Assembly (NCBI GenBank): GCA_037157565.1
Contig: JAZHRO010000012.1
Location: 10,566,501 to 10,630,500 of the forward strand
Direction of reading: 5' to 3'
Origin: Thalassia testudinum
Taxonomy: Eukaryota; Streptophyta; Magnoliopsida; Alismatales; Hydrocharitaceae
Length of the DNA stretch: 64,000 bases
Translations under genes and position numbers: made by a program
Notes under the pieces: generated by a model
Seen by the model: only the letters and a program-made list of their open reading frames with translations
Told to the model about the DNA's origin: nothing
The model's database searches: none
Shown: piece after piece, positions 45,297 to 56,142 of the stretch
Position numbering within the stretch: position 1 is the stretch's first letter
Layout: each line of letters begins with the position of its first letter

Positions 45297-47076
45297 TACC
45301 CCCATACCTAACTTTTGTTAGTCCCTAACAAAATCTCATGGAAAGAACTAGATCTCTAGACCATGCTTTGATGTTCAGATGCCCGATGTGTGCCACTCTA
45401 GAAATTAGACCAGAATGCCAACAATAGGCCTAAAGGTACTCAAGTATCAGCTGAAATCCAAACCTGACCAGCTTCAGCCTGGGTCTATCGTGATTGTTTC
45501 TAAGGCCCACAAAAGCTGCCTAGAGGTTCGTTGAACCCAGGGGTTAAAGCACCCGTGCGTAAATGTATTGTGTCTAAGTATAGTTTGCCTGTGCATTTTT
45601 GTAAGAGTGATGAAGAAGGATTTTTCATTTGGAGAGTTTTCTCTCTTTTATTTTTATATTTCCCTAAATCTAGCCTTAGATTGGCCCTAGGCACGGTTTG
45701 TATCAAATTCCTTGTCCCCACCATCAACTCTCGAAGGGTCCCTAGCTTTTGAGGCTTCGGGATAGCACTGCCCATGGAAACCCCTAGAACCCTTGCTTTT
45801 GACACTTCGGAATAGTGCCACTCATGGTGTTCTGTAGCTAAATTCAGGCCCTGACAATCAACATTTCAGGATAATCCTGCCCATGGCACCTGAACTAGCA
45901 CATGGTGCTTACATGCCCCCAATAGGATATTTAGATATCCTAAGAGATAAGCACTGAGGAGACGATATGTTATTATGCATCTTCGAGGGGAATTTCTAAC
46001 CTCTCCACATTGGGAACTTGTCCAATCAACTTGTGTTTTTGAGTCACTCCTAAGCTAGATCTTTGAGATAGCTTTTCAGAATAGAACACTTTTGGCATGA
46101 TTTCTTTATTAAGCGCATTGAACCAGACTGGTGTGTAATTTTAGGTGCTTAGGTTACCAAGTCTCGTAAACCAAAGGGCAGGCAATGGGGCCGAATAATC
46201 CCTAAGCCTTAAACCTACTACATCAGCTTCGCACTTTCCTCAACCTCTTGAGGACTAATCCTGATCTTAATGAATATGTGAGTGCTTAGGCCCTAAAACA
46301 AGCCCAAGAGGCTTATGATCAGCACTCATACTAATCTCCTTGTCTCTAGAATTCCAGGACTTAATCTTTGCTTTGATTAAATCTTGAACTTAAGTAGATC
46401 CCATAATCAATTGCTATCACTATCATTTTTTTCTTGATTTTTTCTCCTTTTTGTATTTTGAATTTCCTCCTCTTTTCCTCCTCAAGAAAGATTTTCAATC
46501 ATTTCTCAAAATTTTCCTCCCTTTTTTCATTTGTTTTAATAATATATATTTTTTGTGAGAATCACTCAGAGAATTAATTTTTCATTTGTTTGCACTTTAA
46601 CACCCCCCATGCCTAAGTTTTGCAATGTCCTCATTATAAACTAGGAGAGTATGAATTCAACTTGGTTTAAAGATTAGAACAGGGTTAGAAGGGTGAGTGA
46701 TCGGGTCGGGATGATTGTTTGCGGATGATTTCAAGCTTTGATACACGTACCAAAGGTGGAGTCGATTGTTCTAAAGTTGAACTCTCAAGTGCAGTAGGAG
46801 TGTAGCTCAAAAGATGAATTAGAAGGGTCTCGAGTTTTTGGAATGATGGGTTGCCTCCCGTTAAGCACTAAATTCAATGCCTTTAGCCGAGCAGAAGGTG
46901 ATCAAGGAGAAGGGGTGGTCAAATCAGAGGAATTTTATAAAACAAGCACCCTGATAAGTAGCCTGTTGGTCCAACCAGGTGCTTATTCAGATCAATAGGT
47001 TGATGATGCAGACCAAACCCAATCAGTCTGGTGGGTTGATGGATATGAATCAGTAAGTGTGGGTCCACCAGATACT
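45297..47076 (-). other. Polypurine tract and 3' untranslated region of element 2
   Basis: TATGGGGGTA (minus) directly precedes the LTR. The rest is collinear with 28446-30359 of element 1, including a second polypurine-like word at 46601-46617. No gene is supported. Confidence 0.6.
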
Positions 47077-47548
47077 TTATGGCTCAGAAAGATATGGAAA
47101 TGCGAATCGCGACTTTGGCTGAATCAGTTCAGCTTGATCAGAGTAGGGGTCCTCAAAGGAAAATGGATCTATGGAGGATGTAGGAACCCTACTGTTGAGA
47201 TCAGAGAATGATAAGAAATGATTAATAGTTTGATCAATGTCCGATTCTCGATCAAAGGATATAGTTGAATCATATGCAACCAGATCAGAGAGAGGTGAAT
47301 CAAAGTAAAGGTTGATTCCGGTGGTGGGTTGAGGTTGGGATTGGATTTTGGAAAACTTTGACTTTATGATGGAAGGTGTGGCTTCTTCAAAATCTGGGTG
47401 CGGTGAGGGCTCTTCTAGAAATGATTCAAAGATAGGTTCATCGAGAGTCTTTATGATGCTCATCCAAATCAAATGTAAATTCCTGGAGAGTGCTTATAGG
47501 ATCATGGAAATTTGAGTTAGTGAAAGATTCGAACTCTGGATTGTGGAC
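47077..47548 (-). pseudogene. Unknown acidic ORF of element 2, C-terminal part
   Basis: A minus-strand frame at 47472-47077 (131 residues) is rich in Ser, Asp, Glu and Pro (EPIFESFLEEPSPHPDFEEA, SFDRESDIDQTINHFLSFSD). Just upstream, another frame (FHDPISTLQEFTFDLDE) matches the C-terminal part of the acidic ORF in element 1. It continues the ORF at 50214-51602, from which the solo LTR separates it. No domain recognised. Confidence 0.5.
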
Positions 47549-50213
47549 TGATGATAACGCCATCATCAGCCATATCTAGCTTTAATTAGTCATCAATTGA
47601 TAAATGCTCCTACATAACCGCCAAAGAGCCGTAATTCACTACATATCCTTTCTAAGGATTAAAAGTAAAATAAGGGTAAATCTGTAGTTTTAACATAATA
47701 TCCTAAATGCAGAACAATCACAGGGTTTTCCATGGGCATATTAAAGGTCAAATGTTCATAAATGTCTAATAAGTAGGTTCGTGCATAAAGAAATGAGTTT
47801 TCATGCATTTCAAGAATTAATGGATATTTGAAACCCTAAAAACAGACTTGCTTAATTAACTGAGGTTCTAGTCAGGATAAAATTCACCTAAACCTTCTAA
47901 AAATCATAGAAAAATATTCCTTAAGGTTTGGTACCTTTGATTTGATTTAGAACCTATTTTGACTTAAAACAGTCTCAGATAGATAATTGCCCTAATTTGG
48001 GTTTTTGCATGAATTACTCAATCAAACTTGGTCAAAAACTAAATCCAACTTCACCATTAGATTCCTTGGGTCCAAATTAAGTTTGTACCAAAATTTGAGC
48101 CCAATCAGAGATCATGTTGATCTAGTTTGCATTCCAACCCTAGTTTAATTCTTTTTCTTACACAGATCCCCTAACTTTTGAAATCTTTGTAAGGAACCTC
48201 CTAATCTCATCATCTTCTTCACCAAACGATGTCCACCACCTCCATACCTATAGAACTCCTAAACCTACCTTGCACCGACCTTCAATTAGGAAGAGCTCCC
48301 TGATTTCATGGCCAATTCCTTCCAAAATTGGAAGGAAGGATCTTGAGACCTTCCTCTTTCATATGATTACAATCTCGAACTTAGATTTGAGTTGAGATGC
48401 CCATGAGAACTCCTTGAATTCGTGGGTCCTATTCCATGATTTTCAAGCTTTCAAGCTTGAAGCTCAACCTAATGGCCTATAGAAGACCCCCGTGCTCAAC
48501 CATACATCCTTAGCTTGTTTTTGGCTGAAAAACCTACTTCTTCCCTCCTCTCTAGCCGAATGCTCCACGAGCTCTAGCGACCTTCTCCGACCACCTTCCT
48601 CGTCCACCCTCACAGATCAAAGTGGGTGGATTCCTCTTCCTCGACTTCTTCCGTACGTCGCAATACCAATGGCCGTTGCCTACGCCTCTTCGTCATCGCT
48701 GCTCCTATCACCGGAGATTTCATCTTCCCCATGTCCGGCATACCATAGACGTGGGAATCCTCTCCTTCATCCATTAGATTTAGTGTTAGTTAGGTTCCTT
48801 TAGATTATTAGGTTAATTTCCACAACTCAAAACCCAAAAATTAGCCCTCGACGTCGTCACCAACCACCTTCATCTCTACCTTCGGCCACAACTCCGGTGA
48901 GGTTTTCTGCTCACCACACATGTCTAACGACCTCACCAACACCATCACAACCTCCGTCGTGCCCCCATGACCAAAAGCCCTAACTTTATTGGGCTTCTCA
49001 ACCTCCCAAACCACCCATTGAACAACCCCACATTCTCCGGCCTTCTTCGCATCCGCCACACCGACATACACTCTCTTGTAGCATGCCACCACCACCAACA
49101 CTCTTGGCACACCCTTGCGAAGCTTCTAAGCAAGTTTGACGCGGCCATGAGGCCTTCTTTTGTGTTTCAGGTACAGGACCTTCGACTGCCATTGATGAAG
49201 CTTCACATGACCTTGAAGCAGATGTTATTCTCAAGCAACCCCAAGTGCCATCTCTAAGTAGTGAGGAATCAACATCTCCAGGCTCCCAAGTCCTCAATTG
49301 GGAGAAAGGGGCACAACTGCGACTACAATTTGCGATGACACCTTCAGTAGCTGCGCAAATAGAAGCCTTGTCGATTTAAGTCCCACATCATTCATGGATA
49401 AGTCGTTGAGCATGCATAAGTTGATTGTCTCACATGGCCTTATCACCTCCAAACACATGGGGTGAGGTCCCTTCACCCGCACTCGACCCGACCCGCCTAA
49501 CCTATACACTCCTCGCTCATCACCACCCCTGGTGAGCCTCGACCCGGTTACTGTTCAACCCGAATACCCGATTAAGACTGGTTATCTAAGGAAGAGGAAA
49601 GCGAGGAAGAAAAGGAAAGAGAGAGAGAGAGAGAGTGGGGGAGGGGAGGGTTTTGCACCTATGTGCATTGTGAGACACTTAGTCGCTAGGAAGGAAAGAT
49701 GAGAAGAGGAAGAAGCTTTGAAGAAGGGCAAAAGGAAAGACAAGGCTGAAGACTCGAGCAGAAGAGAAGAAGAAGAATAGCAGAGAAAGCTTTGAAGGCA
49801 CTGTAGCAAGTGACAATTAATTCGTATGATTACCAAATCAGATGTCTGATCACTGTTCATTTATTTAAAACATTTGAGTAATTGATGTGTGCTTAACGAA
49901 GGCTAATAATTAGTGATCTAAATCACCATTATTTTTTGCTTTTCTATTCTTTTTGTCTTGAAATACATTGAGTATCATTAAATATTTGATGTGATAGATT
50001 AGTATTCATTGAATATCATTATTGTGCTTAATTTTTTGTGCTCATTTATATATTCATTTTGATTAGCACATGGATGCAATACTTGCTCCTTGTGTTCAAC
50101 CTCGGACTTCTTTTAGATATTCAAGTTATAAATTTTATTTGTTGAGAGATCTATTTAGGAGACTTTACTACAACCAGACACACTTAAAACTCCTATCTAG
50201 TTCCCCATCAACA
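47549..50213 (+). mobile_element. Solo LTR, family A, plus strand, inside element 2
   Basis: A 2,665-bp unit between TGGAC at 47544-47548 and 50214-50218. It starts TGATGATAACGCCATCA and ends CATCAACA. A TATAG-type box is near 48479, the USE/TATA pair at 49380-49420, a GA-rich tract at 49580-49790, and the U5 box (GCTCCTTGTGTTCAACCTCGG) near 50085-50107. The host acidic ORF of element 2 resumes on both sides. Small frames such as 48492-48803 are not supported as genes. Confidence 0.9.
49380..49420 (+). promoter_or_regulatory. snRNA-type USE plus TATA-like box, 24-nt spacing
   Basis: GTCCCACATCA (49380-49390), 24 bases, CATAAG (49415-49420). An ACCTC/GAGGT hairpin starts 31 bases after the start of the TATA-like box. 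Confidence 0.55.
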
Positions 50214-51602
50214 TGGACACTCTCGGCACTTACTATTTCTGATTCCTACAGATCATAACAGAATGATTCCAACTCAATGGAACATGATTTTGAATCAATG
50301 ATCTCGGGATCAGGGACCTCAGAGTCAGAATCAAAGAATGGGTCATGGATGCTGAGGTCGTAGATTGGCTCGTAATCGTCAGGAAATAATGGTTCTCCGA
50401 AATCAAAGTATGATTCAAAATCATCAAAGAATCTGTGAAAATCAGTTTATGAACTTGATTCGAAATCGGGATTTCCACCACAAGATAAATCATGATGCAT
50501 AGAATCAACAATCTGACTTGGATCTAACCTAATCTCAAATTTCGAGCTCAAAGAGGTATCCTTATTAATCATAGGCTCAGGTTCTTGGCTCCTAGGGTAG
50601 ATCCAATCAAATCCCAACTCTCTGTATCGTAAATCGATATGACTTCTGATAGATCAATTTGTATCTCTGAGGAGTTTGGAGAGGTGTAATCATCAAATAT
50701 GGACCCAAAATCATAGTTTAGATCCAAAATATGATTCTCATCATATTGGGCCTCATGATCATCCCAAATAGGCTCAGATCGATATTCTAGGTTAGGGTTA
50801 GGAATTGGGTCACTAGAATCTGGACTTGATTCTATTGGGATGTCAGAATTACTCTTGAGGATTACCTTAATAAGGTAAGGTTTAGGAATTACATCCTCGC
50901 AATGTTCTGATTGAAGCTCACTATAGGTGTTTGGGAAATCAACGCATGATGAACCAGCTTCATGGCTCTCTAAGGCTGGTTTAGAATTAGGAACACCTAC
51001 AACTAGATCACCCAACAAACATTAAGATCAGGTATGTCATTCTGCACAAAGTTTGAATCTGATTCCATTTGTGATGGGGGTCCACAACAACCTCGATTTT
51101 CTAACCCAGGCTCTGGGAAATCATATCGATCCTTAATGTTTCTCCAAGATGTCTCATCAACTTCTGAGGGGATATATGGGTATTTTTTATTGATGGCTGC
51201 ATACACCATATTCAACAATTTTTCACGTTTCTCCATGAGACCTTGGTGTTTTTCCAAAAGTGGGGGATTCGACCAACATTGTAGATACTCGTTGCTATGT
51301 AATTTCCCCAATTCAATATATTCTAATAAGAGATCATCCTGGGTTGAACCATGTATCATTTGTGTCAACATCATTGCAACACGGTTCATAATGTGGGTTG
51401 TTGTTTCTGGTATATTAACTTGAATGTGCCTAGATGGATCTGAGGCTTTGTAATACTCATCATGATGTCTAAGAGCAGCCTCGATCATTTTCTCTTTCAT
51501 GCTCATTTGGGATTCAGGTTTCCTAAACAGTCTTCCTAAATTGTCAGGTTGCATTTTCAAATCAGGTGGTGGATCAAGATGTAGAATTAAATTTAGGTTC
51601 AA
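50214..51602 (-). pseudogene. Unknown ORF of element 2 (helical N-part, acidic C-part)
   Basis: The longest frame is 199 residues (51602-51003): a helical-looking region with MKEKMIEAALRHHDEYYKA, YIELGKLHSNEYLQCWSNPP and EKREKLLNMVYAAINKKYPY, ending NDIPDLNVCWVI. It overlaps a 149-residue frame at 51018-50569 rich in Asp, Ser and Pro, and a further acidic frame (FDDFESYFDFGEPLFPDDYEP) runs to about 50220 with one stop. The shifts suggest one decayed protein of 450 or more residues. It occupies the place of gag and protease, but has no gag signature, CCHC knuckle or protease motif. Function unknown. Confidence 0.5.
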
Positions 51603-51639
51603 ATTGAATTGATCAGATCAAATTAGAAATCCCCAAGAA

Positions 51640-52743
51640 GATCAACTCTAATGAGGCCTCTAGGTCAACAACCTAGGGACCTTTCCTGTGTATGTGCTCT
51701 AAAGAATAGATGAGGGACTGGATATGAATTGGACCCAATTAAGGCACCAAAAAATCTCTGGATGACTAAGGCTATTTCAAGGCAGATGCTACCTTTGAAT
51801 AAAATATTCACACACTCGAGAATTACATGGACAACCAGGAAGGGAGAACCCTGCAAAGACCCCTACACGGTAGAGGATCCCCACGGGTTATAGGGTTTCC
51901 TTATCACTACAGTTCCAAGTAGACCAGAATGTGCAAATTGCGACTTTAAGTCTACCAATTTTAGTCCTAATTTGTGCCTTGAATTTCACTTGATTAGAAA
52001 TTGATTCAATTTGTGACCTAATTTGAAGGTTGGTTGGCCCACAAGGTGGACCAACTTCACTTGATCTGTCCTAAAGATGGAGGATGAAATTTGGGTCATG
52101 ATCCAAAATTACCCTGAATTGACTCTCAGGTTATTAGGCCAAAAAATTTTAGGGTTCAAGTGCGTTTAGAGGTTTGCTTGAATAGATCTTTTCAACCAAG
52201 GGCTTGGGTGGCACACAAATGCGGGAAGGTTAATTTCCTTTTAATGCATGCAAGTGTGTCTAGCACTTCAAAACACTAAAATGGAAATCATAATTAGCTC
52301 TATTTCAAGTCCAATTTAATCTCAAATGTGGCACCTTGGACTCAAACAAGAAAGTAAGTACTCCAAGATGTTGAGAATTTAAGCGTAAATCCCTAGTAGG
52401 TATAGGAAATCAAGATAGGGGCCTCTAAACAAAATCATCTCAACTTCAATCAGATATCAAATCAATTTTGCAAATCAGGAAGTTTTGCCTTTAAATGATA
52501 ATTACTAGAAAAGTAAGGCAAGTGGATATTAATTGTTTGTTTCCTTTTTCTCTTTCCCAGATTAGGAGGTTGATTAGGGAAGAAGAGAGACTTTACCTAC
52601 CCTGGAGTGGTTGATTGAGTTGAAGATCTTCTCATATTGTACCTCACAAAATCACAGCAAAACAGATAGGGCAAGTTAGCAGTAGGCTCAATCAAATAAG
52701 ATACGACTAGTGATGAATTGCGCGTTGCTTCCTGGCAATAGCT
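51640..52743 (-). other. Leader and decayed primer site of element 2
   Basis: Collinear with the leader of element 1. The primer site remnant at 52723-52742 reads CGTTGCTTCCTGGCAATAGC on the plus strand, where element 1 has CGTTGCTCCCCAGCAACGGC. The last bases next to the LTR are missing. Confidence 0.7.
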
Positions 52744-55410
52744 TGACGTGAAATCATCGATGTTAAGATATGTATGCATCGTAGTATAGTCAACAAAAAC
52801 GTGATAAACACTTAAATTTATAAATCTCTAAAACAATGTGAGTCCAAGGTCGTTTGTAGGGAGCAAATGGAATTCACGCACTAATCACATCCAGAAATAA
52901 TGTGCATAATAATACAGATATGCAATAGAAATCAATAATCAGAATACATTCAGTAATAGCCCAAATTGTGTTTTAGGAAATGATAGAACAAAAAGAATAG
53001 AAAGAACTATAAAAAGTGGTGATTTAGATCACCAACTAATTTTTCCAATTTAAGCATACATCCCAAGCATATGAATTTAATCAAATAACTCAATAGTGTC
53101 TTTAAACCACTAATCTCAAATGGCCACACCAGAGCAAATATCAAATATCCTTACAGTACCAAACCAGACGTCCTCAAAGTTTCATAGACAACTTAGATAT
53201 CACCAAGGCACAGAGCCTCAGCAAGGTGCACAAGGGTGTCAAGCACAGCACAAAGAGTCTCAAGGCAAAGCCTCAAGGACACTAAGTGTTGGGAACTTCA
53301 GCACATAGCAAAACCTTCCCCCCTCCTCCTCATAATTTCTCCTCTTCTCTCAGAACCAGATAATCGGCTCATTAGGTAGGTAATCAGATCCAGGCATTGG
53401 GTCTAGACCCGCATGCATGTGTACACAGGCGAGGAGTGAGAGCGTGAGGAGGCACGTGTGAAGGGGGACCTCACCCCTCATGTTACTGAGGCAATGAAGC
53501 TATGTGAGAATTTGGCTTTATGTGCCTCAGCAAGTTTGTGGCTTTCAGATGTGGGATTATCCCACTTTGTTCCTTCACATGCAGCAACGTCAAAGGGCAC
53601 ACCTTGATTGGCTTGCTATTGCTTTACTTCTCAATTGCTGCTGCAAGGGAGCACTCCAGACAATTCCGCGTTGATTGCAAGTGTTCTGAAGTGGAATGGT
53701 GGCTGGCAAGGGGTGAACGTTGTTGGAGAAGACCGCAGCGGTGACGTCGATCCAGCGAAGACATGTGAGGAGAAATATGGGCTAAATTCCCTAGTTAAAA
53801 CATTCATGAGCATCACCGGAGCACGACAGGTGTGATGATGGGGTTTATTCGGTGAATGTCAACGTGTGGTGAGAGGTTGAGGTCGGAGATAATGACAATG
53901 AGGTGTGGCATTCGGTGGAGGTGTATGGTGTATGAATTCCTCAATAAAGAGAGGGCTTTTGTTTGGGTGAATGTGGTGAAGGTCATGGAGGTGGCAGCGA
54001 GGTGAAAGATGGTGTGTGGTGGTTGGATGACCACGCTGGAGGCATGGGTAGCCGTGGAGAAGACGGAGGGGGAGAGTAGTGATTGTTGGTCGAATTGGGA
54101 CATAGAAGATCCTAATCTAAACTAGGGAGAGAGAGAGAGAGAGAGAAAGTGTGTGAAGGAACCTAATTATGGATGATGGGGAGGGAGATCCGCACCGGCT
54201 TTGATTGGCCACGCCGTAGGGGACGAAATCTCTGGTGGGCGAAGCGATCGACGACAATGAGAGGGTCTGGAAGTGCCTTGCTGGTATTGCAAGTAGCGTA
54301 CGAAGGAGAGGAGGAAGGAGTAGCCTCCAATTTATCCGTTGGAGGCCCTGACCAGAGAGATCGAGGAGATCACCAGAGTCGGTGGAGTTCGTGGTTGGAG
54401 AGAAGGGAAGAGGGGGTTTTCCGACCTAGAAACGACTAAGGAGAATGGCCCAACATAGGGAAGCTTATATAGAGCTTCAGGACGAGCTTTGAATAAGGAA
54501 AGGAGCTTGATTGATTCACAGATTTTGGGGAAAAAATTCCCCAAAATCCTCAAGCTCGTCTGACCTCTAGGATCAATTCCAATCCCTCAAATGGGGTTGA
54601 TTGGATTCCTGATTGTCTGATCATAAATCCCTCCAATTTTGGAGGGATTTTGAGTCGAATCGAGAGAGATCTCCTCTCTTGAAGGTTGATGCCCTTGGGT
54701 TCACTCCTACCATGGTGGCAAGGACCCATTTACAAAGGTGATGACAAAGTTAGGGACCTATGTGTAAGAGATTTCAAAAGCTGGTGGTCTGACCGTAGAA
54801 AGTAGAGTTTTAAGGGGCTAGATTGGAAACTAGGTCAAGATGAACTCTAATTGGGCCTAAATTTTAGTACAAACCTAATTTGTACTCAAAAAATACGATG
54901 GTGAAGTTTGATTTGAGTTTTGGCCACATTTGACTAGGCAATTTATACAGAATCCCAAATTAGGATAAAATCCTGTCTGAGACTCTATTCAAGGTCAAAG
55001 TTGGTTCAAATGACCAAGGGTATCAAACCTCTCAGGATATTTTTCTGTGAATTTTAGGAGGTTTAGATGAATTTTATCCTGACCAGAACCTCTTCAATTC
55101 AAGTAGTTCTGAAATTAGGGTTTTGTGTTCTGATTTAGTTCTTAAAATACGTGAAACCCCGTTTCTGTCTATATGGACCCACATTTTGGACTTTAACGCT
55201 GATTTGACCTTTAATTAACCCCTGGAAAGTCCCTTGGTTACTCTCCATTCATGATATGATGTTAAAACTGTAGAATTATCCCTGTTTTAGTGTTTTCTCT
55301 TCAGAATGGATTTGCATGAAATTATGGTCGTCAGGCGATTATGTAGGAGCATTTGTCACTTGATTTTGACTAATTAAAGCTAGTTATGGCCAATGATGGT
55401 GTTACCACCA
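52744..55410 (-). repeat. 5' LTR of element 2 (family A)
   Basis: From TGGTGGTAACACCATCA at 55410 (one change from the family start) to CA at 52744. TATATAAG is at 54471-54464, and ATCCCACATCT with CATAAA at 53517-53557. It is collinear with 42694-45296. Confidence 0.9.
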
Positions 55411-55902
55411 GGATGCCAGATGGTTACGCTTCTCACATAGGTAGATGTGTAAATGTTATGGACAGAAGGATTACTGGTCTAAAGAGTCATGATTGTCACG
55501 TGCTATTGCAACATCTTCTTGGAGTTGGATTGTGTGGATTGCTTCCCAATGATGTAGTCTTTGCAATTTTAGAACTCATCTTAATATTCTCTAAGCTTTG
55601 TAGGTAGAAGGTTAACATTGACGAGATGAGAAAAATGTAGAGACTTATGATCTTATTAATGTGTATACTTGAGATGATTTTCCTGCCAGCATTCTTCGAT
55701 ATAATGGTACATCTTGCGATCCACCTACCAAGAGAGGTACTACCTACTGGACTGGTAGTATTCTACTAGATGTATCCTATTAAAAGGTATAATAATTACA
55801 TTCTTTAAGTCGAATGCTTCTTCTCTTACATTTATTGTAACCTGATAGTGTTTAAATTTGTTTTCATAGGTTCCTGTCTACTTTAAAATAATTCGTACGT
55901 AA
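55411..55902 (+). pseudogene. TNP2-like CACTA transposase, piece 3, with an intron
   Basis: The piece starts at the second GGATG and reads MPDGYASHIGRCVNV and GLKSHDCHVLLQHLL, then LEMIFLPAFFDIMVHLAIHLPREV after a stop and a frame change near 55600. An 83-bp GT-AG intron (55787-55869) splits the codon in YPIKR/FLSTLK and restores the expected order. The frame is cut at 55902 by a family A LTR. The preserved intron shows this is a genomic transposon copy. Confidence 0.85.
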
Positions 55903-56142
55903 TGATGGTAACTCCATCATTCATCATAACTAACTTGAATTAGTTGAAATCAAGAGATAAATGCTCCTAAATGATCGCCTGAGGATAGTAATTCCACTAT
56001 GAGTTGAGTTGAGAAGAAGGCAATAAAACTGGGTTAATTCTATAGTTTTAACAGCATATCATGAATGCAGATTAACCACGATGTTATTCAGGGGTTAATT
56101 AAAGGTTAATTGACCATAAAAGATCAAAAAGTGGGTCCACAC

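Larger units (their letters stand above)
42694..55410 (-). mobile_element. Element 2: large gypsy derivative without gag or pol
   Basis: A 12.7-kb minus-strand element between GGATG at 42689-42693 and 55411-55415, in the CACTA transposase. Order on its strand: 5' LTR 55410-52744, decayed primer site, leader to about 51640, an acidic ORF from 51602, untranslated tail, polypurine tract at 45297 and 3' LTR 45296-42694. A solo LTR sits at 47549-50213. The LTRs, leader and tail are relatives of element 1, but the middle lacks gag, protease and all pol domains. The two LTRs are roughly nine-tenths alike by eye. Confidence 0.85.
22108..55902 (+). mobile_element. CACTA (En/Spm-type) transposon, left end and body, torn by insertions
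   Basis: The left terminus CACTACAACACAG at 22108 follows a 3-bp flank GTG and is followed by subterminal CCATCCCTAAA repeats, as in plant CACTA elements. A TNPA-like relic lies on the minus strand at 22755-23099, and a TNP2-like transposase starts at 24776 on the plus strand. The transposase is interrupted by element 1, element 2 and a family A LTR at 55903. Its right terminus is not in the window. The CACTA sequence itself sums to about 5 kb here: 22108-25821, 41872-42693 and 55411-55902. Confidence 0.85.

Noticed and set aside
45500..45805. 101-residue minus frame similar to one at 28716-29018
   Set aside because: Both are in the collinear 3' untranslated regions of elements 1 and 2. The similarity is at DNA level and the frame is not kept open consistently.
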